A DNA stretch of 64,000 bases from Volutella citrinella. Its lineage: Eukaryota > Ascomycota > Sordariomycetes > Hypocreales > Nectriaceae. Positions within the stretch are counted from its first letter, which is position 1. Every line of letters starts with the position of its first letter. The notes below the pieces were generated by a model, which did no database searches, was not told the DNA's origin, and saw only the letters and a list, made by a program, of their open reading frames with translations. Position numbers and translations under genes: made by a program. Shown here piece by piece: positions 1 through 10,119 of this stretch. Location of the stretch: contig JAWZSP010000004.1 in NCBI GenBank assembly GCA_034401135.1, forward strand, positions 3,906,001 to 3,970,000, read 5' to 3'.

Positions 1-575
1 CCCGGGATCACGGAAACGTAGGGTGTCGTCAGCATGAAGCAAGCTACACGTGCTGAGCAACACCAAAGACGTCCGATGAATACTCCCAGGCATGCAGCTA
101 TATCCAGGTATCTCCAACTCCGCTTACTCCATCACCGTAAATTAGCGCATTGTACCAATTCGATGGTCTCGGCTAGGATCCCATCTAATAATAGAGGCCA
201 CACTACGTAATGTAGCTAGCGGTGGATGTCCAGGTGTCGTCTGACGCACTGCTAGATCGGCCTCAAGCACACCATTGTCGTTTTTCGCATGAAGCGATTT
301 AACATTCACTCCAGAGCCGGAAGTGCGTCACCCCCGTTGTCCTTCAAAATCACATGAATGCTTGTCCGCCAATTTTAATGCACCTGCACAATCTTGTACC
401 TCGCGTCCATCATTCACCATCATCAAATGGAAAAAAATACACCTCTACCAACTACTGAGATTTGAATCTACACCTCATTCAGTCATTTTCTCTTCATCAA
501 ATATTCGGTTTGCCTCCGCTCGTGGTGGGACGAGGGACCATCCATCATTTCATTTCAGCTATTCAGAACCGCCTC
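1..575. other. Gene-free stretch downstream of the glutaminyl-tRNA synthetase
   Basis: No open frame here looks like protein and I recognise no RNA gene. The right end must hold the 3' untranslated region of the minus-strand GlnRS gene, whose stop codon is at 576-578. The rest may belong to the regulation of a gene to the left of the window. Confidence 0.6.
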
Positions 576-2736
576 TCACTTCTTTCCCGAATCCTCCTTC
601 AGGGACACAATGCGGTTGAACACAATCTTGTCATCAGTGCTATCCGAGTCCATCGCCTGCACCGTTGTTAGAATTCACGTTTGCCAAATGATTTGTTTTA
701 GACTTACAAAGTAGGCCACACGCATAGCCTGGAATCGAACACACTCGGGGCCACTGTCATCGCCACCCTCGCCAGCAGTAACAGGCCATGGAGCCCGCTT
801 GCGAACCTCGTTGAAGCCCTCCTCGATAAGAGCTTCAGGGTAGATAGTCTCGCTGTTGGGGTTGATGTCATTCATGAAGCCGCCTTCAACAGCCGAAGGG
901 TCGTCCGACTTGAAGAGAGGGTCGTGGATACGAGCCTCGACCTTGATGGAGCCCTCCGGAACCCACTGAATATAAGTCTTGGGTTTGCTGTCCTTGTCAT
1001 AGACAGCCGAGATGCCAGTGACCTTTCCAGTCTCCTCATCCTTGGTGAACGATGTCGCCTTGATTGGGTGAGGGAAGCTGAGCAAACCGACAGTCTTGCC
1101 CGGGGCCAGTCGGAAGTATCCCTTCTCATCCGTCTCTCGGAAATCGGCCCGATCAATGTAAACAGTCTTGGTGATTCGCACCTTGTGGGTTCCAAACTTG
1201 GGGTCCTTGGGAGAATAGGCCATCTCGATTTCCTGGGTTTCCTCAATATCCTCGACAGTGACGGGAACAGGGTCAAGGACCATCATAACTCGTGGCACAG
1301 TGTTTTCGAGGTAGCGACGGACAGTCTGCTCGAATCGTGTGATTTGAATCAGAGTCTTGGCGGTGGTCACACCGAGCTCGTTGACGAAGGCTAGAAGAGC
1401 GCCAGGTGGGATACCACGTCGTCGGATGGCAATCAGAGTATACAGGCGAGGATCATCCCATCCTCGGACGATGCCGCCCTCGACGAGCTTCCTCAGCGAG
1501 CGCTTGCTCATGATAGTTCCGCTGACATTGAGTCGGCCTAAAAACAGTCAGTCAGCCTCAAAACGGCATGTAGGAACGTGGTGGCCAAGCTGCACGCACC
1601 AAATTCACGCTGCATCGGCTCGTAAACCTCGAGCGTCTTGTTCAGCCATTCGTAGCTTTCTCGAGAGAGAATAAACTCAGTAGTGCACAGACTGTGGGTG
1701 ATGCCCTCAAAACTATCACAGAGGCAGTGGGTAAAATCGTAGGTGGGGAAGATCTTCCATCCAGGAGCTCGAGGGTGCGGTGTCTGCTTTTTGGGTATCC
1801 GGTACGCAGCCAGGTCCCACATCTGAGGGTTGCCGCTTTCAATATCCTGCTTCATGCGAAGAAATGCGGCCATGGGCTCGTATTTGCCGTCGTGCATGTC
1901 CTGGAACTTCTGAAGGTTCGTTTCGACGTCCTGCTCGGCGTGCTTGCAACGATATCGAGGTCCCTCCTTTCCCTTCTCACCTCCTCGCTGGAGTTTGATT
2001 TCAGCCTCATTGCAGTGGCACACATAGGCCTTGTCCTTCTTGATTAGCTCCTTGGCAAGGTCGAAGAGCTTCTGGAAGTTGTCGCTCGAGTAGGTCACAG
2101 CACTTGGGGTAAATCCTGATACGCAAAGCTCAGTAATCCAGGTCATGATCGCAGTAGGGTTTGGTATACGAACCTAGCCACTTGACAATCTTTTGAATCC
2201 ACTCAAAGTAGATTTCCTCCTCCTCATCCGGGTTCGTATCGTCGAATCTTGATAAATTAGTTCGAGAACGAAGATCACGCAACAAGTCACGCACCGAAGG
2301 ATCTATCACCAGGTCAGTATCACCGGATCCAAAGTGTCTGCTCGAGCTTCTATCTTACAGTCTCTCCGCCATGGTACTTGGCAAAACCAAAGTCAATGGC
2401 AATCGCCTTGGCGTGGCCCAAGTGAAGGTAGCCGTTGGGTTCAGGAGGGAATCGGGTCACGACGGGCTTGACGGGTCGCTCCTTGTAAACATCGTTCAGG
2501 AATCCCTGCTTGAACATCGCCTCTGGATCGATCGGCGTCGTGTCTTCGGTCTTGGGCTTGGGAGCGGCCGGCGCAGGGTTCTTCGCTGCCTCCTTTGCGC
2601 GAGCCTGAGCTCCAGCCTTCCTGGCTCGCTTCTGGGTGCGCTTCTTGAGCTCGTTGCGCGTCACCATCTCGCCCGTCACGTCGTCGAGGACGAGCTTGAC
2701 TGTCGCCTCGGCGACCTTGTCGACTTCGTCCGTCAT
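576..2736 (-). CDS. GLN4: Cytosolic glutaminyl-tRNA synthetase (GlnRS), six coding exons
   Basis: Charges tRNA-Gln with glutamine in the cytosol (class I aminoacyl-tRNA synthetase). Exons on the minus strand: 2359-2736, 2296-2303, 2174-2247, 1600-2115, 708-1537 and 576-656; they sum to 1887 nt (628 aa). The class I signatures are visible: HLGH at about residues 105-108 within [17 protein letters not shown], and IMSKR (KMSKS loop) at about 334-338. [13 protein letters not shown] and the C-terminal anticodon-binding beta-barrel segment follow the family order. The second coding exon is only 8 nt (ATCCTTCG); without it the conserved GET-ILRFDDTN join cannot be made in frame. The N-terminus is short and lysine/alanine-rich, as in some fungal GlnRS. 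An in-frame ATG at 2829 would add 31 residues, but the sequence just before 2736 looks like leader with a good start context, so I prefer 2736. It is divergent from the zinc-cluster gene. Confidence 0.95.
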
Positions 2737-4574
2737 GGCTGCGGTCGGCTGGCTGATGTGCTCGTTGGGATGTTGGTTAGATTGGGCTTGGAATGTCGAT
2801 GGTGGGGTTGTCTTTTTTGGCGGTGGCAAGTTATCGTGTGCAAGTGTGGTGGGGGAGGGGCAGCCAAGCAGCCAACATCATACTACAGAGTGTGCACCGA
2901 CCCGACAACGCACTGACTCACAGATAAGTCATTGACTGTCTCTTTAACCCATCCGAGGGCGGCTGCGCCGCATAGTCTATTAACTTGATAAGAAAAGATA
3001 TCCAATCCAGATTTGAGTCTGCGTCTTGATTTCGACTGACAATGGCCAATAGGTGGTCGTCACGGCACGTCACTGACGATGACTCAGTTCGGGGCTTCTG
3101 TCCGCTTGGCCGCTGTCCACCTAAGAGCTATAGTGCGACCGGAATTCAGCCCAGCTCAATTCTTGGGTTGTTCGATACGATCAGCTGATACCTAAGGTAG
3201 GTAGGAAAGGCAAGGATTCGCTTGTGCCGTAAGCGATGCTATATTTATGGAACGTACAGTTTGCCCCAACATTGTCGCCGTCTCGGGCGGTCGGCAGCTC
3301 TGTCAGCTGCCTTAGACAGCCTGCGCAGCAGATCCGCCCTATGTCATTTCAGTCTGGTACAACCCTGGTCAAAACGGTCTTTGACACAGGCTAGTTCGAA
3401 TATCATTCCCCGCCACAGACAGCGCTGTTCGTCGCGCATCCTGGAAGGCGATTGGTCACGTGAGCGTCATGTTGCAGGGTAGGCACCATCCCAAAGAAGC
3501 CATCATGGAGAAGTCTCAGTAATGTCTTTCTGACTGGCACAAGATCGGCCAGGCCATAACAGCCTTGCAATGCCTAGAAGGCCTTGTCATATCACAACCT
3601 ACCTTATGGTTCGGGCAGATCATCTACTTCCCGTGACTAGACCTTCACCTCTTGTTGGATGCAAGCCAAGCGTCATGCGCAGCTTCACCGGTAAGATTGA
3701 ATTTGTGAGCTACGGTGGCCACCCTGCCCGCTGATTGGTCTAGTTTCGTCAAACTCACTCTCTCCCAAAGCGACCTACTACTATTGGTCGTACTACTCCG
3801 GCCGCTTCGTGACATAGGCGATGATGTACGGACCATCGGGCATGTTCAGCACCCGCGAATCCGTGTCTGAGACTGGGCCCTCGGATCTACTGCCTCTTCC
3901 CAACTTCTGTCAGTGAATTTCCAGCCCGCTGATGTCGGACGCAGGTATAATCGAGAGGCGTTTGAAGCACAGGGCTCCTTGGTAATATGGTCGAGTGCCA
4001 GGGAAATTGATGCACGGCACGCAAAATCCTGGGCCTGCATGCTTTGGACCTCATTACGTACGGCTTCAGTTGTCAGTCAACCATGCCTTCTGCGGTTGGC
4101 CAGCAATGACGCCAGTCGTGGGAGGGTTTTCGAACTCTGAGACCCTGCTCCGTGCCGTGTGGGCAACGGGTGGCAGGTGGAACATCCCAGCGGATGTCGT
4201 GATCATCACTGCTGGTGTCGCCATCGCCGACGTGGGGGGGGGACGATCCCACTTAGCGCCTACGGGACAAACGGGCGCCCGCATCCACTGGAAAGCGCTC
4301 CATGCCAACCACCAAAAGACTTGCAGAGGCTGCAATTGTCGCGTAATCCCCACCCAGGCCGGCGACCCGGTGGGCGACGCTACCCACCGGTCCCTCGGGC
4401 GCTGGGGGGGGTTAATCTTTAGGTTGGCTTTCGGAACCCTGGGAGCCCAGGCCTTGGGCCGCCCTCGCACGCCATCGGCAGCTCGCTGTAGGCAATCTGG
4501 TGAACTCGCAATCCCACAAGCAGCCATCGTGCGAGCGCCTGCGATGCTGTTCTGACATTGTCATCGAGTTCGCA
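2737..4574. other. Intergenic region between GlnRS and the zinc-cluster regulator
   Basis: This 1.8-kb divergent interval must carry the GlnRS promoter (left end) and the regulator's promoter (right end). Several open frames of 60-190 codons lie at 3222-4555 on both strands, but they overlap one another, lack family signatures and show no coherent splicing, so I treat them as chance. I see no clear TATA box, repeat or RNA gene. Confidence 0.5.
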
Positions 4575-7358
4575 ATGGGCTGCCGAGTCTGCCGCGCGAG
4601 AAAAGTGAGAATTCCGCCCGCCAATTGCTTGGACACGCCGACCCGGTCGGCGTGTCGGCGTCGCCACTACAACCACTAACAGACGGTCCCTGTAGGTCAA
4701 ATGCGATGGCCGCCCCAACGGCTGTCGCAACTGCGAGCGCCTGCAACTCGAGTGCGTCGACGACGAGGGCGCCAAAACAGGTCGCCGAGCCGTACCCGTG
4801 TCATTGAGGAAGATCCGGACCTACCGATCCTGCACCGGCTGCCGCGTTTCCAAGACGAAGTGTGACGGCGACCGCCCGAGATGCTCTCGATGTGCTGCCC
4901 GGAGCCTCGACTGCGCCTACGACGGCGGCTCGGCGCCTCGCTGGGCTCGCAACCTCTCGCGCGACTCCGTGTCAGCTTCGGTAGAGGATGACAGAGGCTC
5001 GTCAAACGATTCCTCGGCTGCCGCGGCCCAGGATGCCAGGTCCTCCAGTATGGTCTACTCCCAAGGCCCGGACGAGGTTCCGGCGAGTCTCGCATCACAC
5101 AACGGGGACGCAAACAATGAAGCAAACCTCCAGGCGGACTCTTTTGTCGATACGGAGCTTTCGATATACTCATGGTGATTTCCGAGCAACCCCATCTCCT
5201 TGAGCATTTACTTATTCCCATTTCTCCAGGTTGTTGTCTCCCGAGCTTCCTTCTGCCACCAACATCCGCACAGTCATTGACCACTACTTTGCCAATATCC
5301 ACCCCCTTCGATGCTTCGCATTTGTGCACAGACCCTCATTTATGAGGCAACTGGATAAAGGATTCGATGTTGACGATGAGAAGGCATTGCTGCATGTTGT
5401 TTGCGCGCAAGGGGCCAAGTACGCCTTCATCTGAACCATCCCCAATTTTATTCTAGCACATCTAACCGGCGCCTTAGATTCTTCGCGCTGAGTGTTGAGT
5501 CGGAAGACCAAAACGCAAAAGCGAGCTTGATTCGAGCTGCCGGAAATCGGTGGGCCCAGAAAGCGCAGCTGCTTGTCCTCACCAACTTTGGCAAGATCTC
5601 CGTCCAGAGGCTCATGGTAAGTTGAATCCAGTACCCAATGCATTGTCGATGCTGACGACGGGACGGGTAGGCATGCGTCCTGCTCTATGACTTCCACTTC
5701 CGATTGGGCGAGTACACCCAAGCACTCATGCTTAGCGGTCTCACAGTCCGAATGGCCCACGCGTTGCAGGTTAATGTCGAGTTCTCTCAGGACATCCTGG
5801 GCACAGACGAGCCGGAATCTGCGCCACATGCCGTCGACAAGGAATGCCGCCGGCGCCTCATGTGGGCGTGCTACATCCTGGATGCCTGGACCGGGAGCGG
5901 TGTTGACCAGCTCACCTTGCTTCGGGAAGCTGATATCAAAATCCAGCTTCCTTGCAACGAGCGCAATTTCAGGCTCCGGATTCCGTGCGTGACTGAGACC
6001 TTGGCCGTTGGGCATGTTCTGCAGTTTCTGCCCCCTGCGATTGTTCCACGGCGACCCGCGGCCAACATGGGCATCATGGCCTACTACATTCGAATCGTAA
6101 CGCTGTGGAAGCGTGTAGTCAGGTTAGCGTCACTGGTGGAAGTATGGTCTGGATTTCAATGTCACTAAAACGTGCTGCAGATACGTCAAACACCTCGATA
6201 CCAGTCCCCCTCCCTGGTTGCCCGAGTCCGACTTTGCCGCCCTCGACGCAGACTTACAATCGTGGGGCAAACACCTCCCCGAGTTCGTGTCATACTCGAC
6301 CGACACCATTTACGCCCGAATCGAGTCGGACCAGCTTGGGTCCTTGGTTCTATTGCACTGCACGTATCATCACAATCTGCTTGACCTGTATCGGATATCG
6401 ATGCCTGATTTGTTCAAGTTGAGGAAGCCGTTTTACTTCCCACCCAACCAACAGGACTTCCTGCGCTCCCTTCAAGCAGACTGCTTCTACCATGCAAGGC
6501 AGATAGCGAGGATACTGGCTGAGGCTGTCGAGCATGGGGCAAGATATCTGGCCGATAGTTTGCTGCCCTGCTTCGCCTACGATAGCAGTCGCGTCATGCT
6601 GTACTACATTGCCCGTCTGCTAGACCTGAGTAGGCCAGACGCCGAGAGCATTGTCAAGGGCGCTATTGATGCTGTGGAGAGCAACAGCAAGATCCTCAGA
6701 ACCATGTCTGATCTTTTCCCGCTTGCGGGCTCTCTCGTGAGTAGCTCATGCCAAGCCCCAACCGCCCGCCCAGTAACGAAATACTAACCGTCCCCTAGGC
6801 CAAAACGACGGAGAGGTGGTTGTTGAAAATTCGACATAGTCTTGCAAACGATGAAGACGAACCGATGAGTGACGACGAGCCCTCATCCGCGGTCGAAAGG
6901 TACGTTGCACATGTCACGAGAGTTCTTCACTGGTCCTGATCCGATCAACTAGGGCCAGCTTGGTGCTTGGGAGCCCTATTCAGGGGGCGCCCGGCGAGAG
7001 CCTGGGAAGTCTTGGACTATCTCGCCTCGCCCAGAACGAAAACGAGACAAAACCGGCGTTGGCCGATGGTCCCGGGGATGCGAGCCGTACAACAACAAAC
7101 AGGTCTCTTGGCCGACCGGGGGGGAGGCGTCGAATCCCAAGCCAACTGGACGATACACCAGCAAGGTCCGGCCTTCAGCACGAACAACCGGTCGCTTTGC
7201 GAACGCCTCCGGGCTCCGTGGCCTCGGCGCACATGGGCAATCACGCCGTGGACCTCAGTGACCTGCAAAACTTCCTCTCCTGGGACATGTACGGCATCAT
7301 GGAGATAAGCGACTCGGGACTGAAGGCTGGAATTGAAGGCAACGGAATGCCTGCCTAG
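4575..7358 (+). CDS. Fungal transcription factor with two tandem Zn2Cys6 clusters
   Basis: Probable nuclear DNA-binding regulator of unknown targets. Exons: 4575-4604, 4696-5174, 5230-5418, 5478-5616, 5671-6122, 6181-6736, 6799-6899 and 6953-7358; they sum to 2352 nt (783 aa). Joining exon 1 (10 codons) to exon 2 creates a complete zinc cluster with Cys at residues 3, 6, 13, 20, 23 and 30 (CX2CX6CX6CX2CX6C). A second perfect cluster follows at Cys 56, 59, 66, 73, 76 and 83. The middle (from about residue 205) matches the fungal-specific transcription factor domain, with HYFANIHPLRCFAFVHRPSF and later RRRLMWACYILDAW. The C-terminus is low-complexity. The first intron has GTGAGA, CACTAAC and TAG in the right order. 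If the first exon were missed, annotation would start near 4798 and show a normal single-cluster protein. The target pathway cannot be inferred; no biosynthetic cluster adjoins it. Confidence 0.88.
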
Positions 7359-7654
7359 TCTTGCATTCCGTAGCCTTCACTTGATTATCGATATCATTTA
7401 TTGGTAATCCATTGCTTGTTGAGGATCATTGAGCGTGCAGCGACCCCGCCCCAACCACGGCTTCGGGTCGTCGGCTCGGGTCGTCGCCCAATGAGTGATG
7501 CGCACCAGAGTCAAACACTCAATACCTGATGGTAATCATGATCAAAGGCACCGGATTGAAGCCTTTGCGGATCCCTAGAGGCATGTTTGTTTCTGGAGGA
7601 CATTCTTCCTGGATGCTGCTTCGCTTCTGATCATCACTGTCTTTCTGTGTGCTG
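7359..7654. other. Short gap between the regulator and the sulfatase relic
   Basis: This stretch holds the 3' untranslated region of the zinc-cluster gene and possibly the lost 5' part of the sulfatase pseudogene. I see no intact gene. Confidence 0.5.
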
Positions 7655-8640
7655 AGCTGGCCCCTTGGAAAAACATTGTCCTCCTTATTGCCGATGACCG
7701 CGGATGGCATCAGATCAGGTGCTATGGAGCAAAGGCAGTTCAGACACCGCATTTGGACGGCCTGGCACTATTGGTACTGCGTTTGATATGGCATTTGCGA
7801 GCACAGCATCATGCGGCCGCAGCCGTACCAGTATTTACACTGGTTGCATACTCACGAGCATAGTACCTATGGACTAGTTGGCCAGCGAAATGGATTCCGG
7901 ATATTCGAGAACGTTGAAATGGCACCAGAGAGGTTCAACAAAATCGGCTGCAAGATACATAAACCCCCACCGAGTTCTTGCTACTCGGGCTGGTTTCGGG
8001 ATCGTCGACTGCAAGTATCACTCGCGATTGAAAGACGGGATGTATTCGGGGGATGAGGGTCAGATACCCATCTCCTTCAAGGTGTCCCTGAACTCTGGAA
8101 GGAGCTCGCTGAGTATGATCGATCAATCAGCCGACCGGATCAAGGCGTTGGCTTGGGGCTGGATCCCTCAACTCTACAGGACTTGCTGAAGATACTTTGT
8201 ACGGTTCCCAACCGACAACGGCCCGCCGTTTGTCAACTCAAAAACGACACTCTACGATGGTGTTCATTACCTTTCCCCTTCGAGGTCCTGGAAAGTTAAG
8301 CCGAGCTATAAAGACGACCACGGTGTCATATTGACGTCTTGCCCACATGTTTTTACTGGGCGGTTCATGTCAACCGTTGTCGATTTTGCGCAGGCGCAGA
8401 GTGGTTAAGAGGAGATGTATGATTTGGAAGAAGACCCTGACGAGATTCAGAAGCTCGTGGGGTGGCTGGCGAACAAAGATCACTGAGCATGGTGGCGGCG
8501 TTGGAGGTGCGGCATACGCGTAAACAAAGGCATGTGGCTCTGGAGGGACGGCATGGCTATCAAGATATTCGAGGAGTTTGAGTACGAGCGAGAGGGGTTG
8601 AAAATCCTGGATCAATTCGATTTCGATGTGGACAACCCTG
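7655..8640 (+). pseudogene. Decayed sulfatase gene (alkaline-phosphatase-superfamily sulfatase, SGSH/arylsulfatase-like)
   Basis: Colinear remnants of a sulfatase can be read if frame changes are allowed. In order: KNIVLLIADD, the metal-binding N-terminal strand (from about 7669); AFASTASCGRSRTSIYTG (around 7790-7845), where CGRSR at 7812-7826 sits at the formylglycine motif, normally C-S/T-P-S-R; THEHSTYGLV and FRIFENVE; TRAGFG and SRLKDGMYSGDEGQIP; VPELWKELAEYDRSISR (about 8084-8135); TDNGPPFVNSKTTLYD (from 8211); MYDLEEDPDE (8415-8444); and FDFDVDNPG (to 8640). The frame changes at least five times, a TGA stop follows the MYDL block, the formylglycine-site serine and proline are replaced, and a block between the GKIH-like and TRAGFG segments is shorter than in intact enzymes. 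The gene is therefore dead. Family assignment rests on motif recall, not a search. Confidence 0.85.
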
Positions 8641-10119
8641 GACAAAAGTCGTGGATGGCTTTACGCTCCAGTAGAGACGGGTATTGCTAATTAGTAGTCC
8701 GGCGATAGAAAACGAGACCAGCTCATTTGGAAGAACAACCCTGCATCCCGTAAAAGGAGAAGGTTTTTTAGTGGTCCATGGACTGCTACGAATATTCCCG
8801 ACGGAAGAGTTGGCGCGAAATGAAGGATCCCCGTTGGGGCCGACTCGTAAAAGGGCCAGGATGTGCCCGGAGCCCGGACATTGTAAAATGGCGTCGAATG
8901 ACACTCCCAAACACGACGACCGAGCCACGAGGAACACGAATACTACGTCGGGGGCGCTGCCTTATCACAGCAGCTCTTTGTAGGGCCGAGGCGTAGAAGA
9001 GGATGTGTGTGCACCCACAAATGTCCTCTCTATTGAGACGCGCTTTGTTTACGCCGGCGTGTCAAATAAATATCCTCCTCCAAAAATCGTCACCTGCTCC
9101 GGCATAAGCAGATGGGACATGCGGTCGCTTACGTCGGCAGATGATTGCCCGGTTGGGGGGAGAGTCGGAGACGGCCTGCGGGTTGCCGCCCTCGTGATAC
9201 CGGGTTTGTTTTGATTCTGCCAGCGCGCGCGAATAGGCACTCGCCGGCGCATTTCCTTTCTTCTGCATCATTAGGGCGCGGTACAGAAGCACAGCCGGCG
9301 CACACAGGTGTGGTTCACGGCCGTCTCAGCGACCACACGCATGAGCCTCGTCGAATAATGAACCGGCACAGGGGAGAGGAGGCCGGGATATCCAAACAAT
9401 GCAAGAGCTGTGGCGCCCGCCACGGCGCCTCTCATCCAATTGAGCCTTGGCGGGATGGGAAACGGGTGGAGGCGGTACCGAGGGAGCGTTGACCACAGCG
9501 ACTGATTAGTGGAGGTCAACCCACTGAGCGCCCGGCCTGTGATACCCAGCACGCTTCCAGTAGTGGCCTCAGTGGAGCCCCAGGCGCGCGACAGCGGGGT
9601 AGCAAGCAGTGAAACAGAGCCAGGAATAGTCTTGGAGGGGGGTTGTGAGTTGCCCAGTGGTGCAACTGCCTGCCCACCCTCATCCTGGTCCGTCGCGTTG
9701 CCATGACAACACCACCGGCTTGTTCCCCCAAGCTCTGATGTGCAGGCCGTGAATCTGGTCACCAAGACGGCTGCATTTTGTCTCAGCGCATCACAACCTT
9801 TCCTCTCCTTCAACTTCTCACCCCAACTCCCACTGCGCCAGTGGATGGACTCGTGACGACTTCGGCTTGCGAACGGCCTCGAGATGCTCAATCCAGTTCG
9901 ACTACTCCGCCGCAACTAGTCGATGACCCTCCGGGAGAGAAAGTAAACAACCGACCCCAACGATCGCGACGACATTGCAGCGACTTCACACGCCCTGCGC
10001 ACTATCCAACTTTGATACTCTATCCTTCTCTGGCCCTTTCGTGCCCCCCCCCCCCGTACATATACACACTCGCACTCCAACCACATTCCTTCTCTACTAC
10101 TACATCAACGCCGTTCACC
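8641..10119. other. Gene-free interval before ASE1
   Basis: I recognise no gene. Open frames at 8560-8983 and 9271-9915 overlap on both strands and lack recognisable motifs. The left part could be further decayed DNA continuing from the sulfatase relic. The right part is the ASE1 promoter and leader, including a run of 13 C residues around 10040-10055 followed by an ATATACAC tract shortly before the ASE1 start. Confidence 0.5.

Noticed and set aside
3995..4555. 186-codon plus-strand frame and overlapping minus-strand frames before the zinc-cluster gene
   Set aside because: Mutually overlapping frames of similar length on both strands with no family features; it lies in the promoter of the regulator.
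9271..9915. Long minus-strand open frame (214 codons) upstream of ASE1
   Set aside because: GC-rich DNA gives long chance frames; it has no recognisable motif and overlaps the ASE1 promoter and plus-strand frames.
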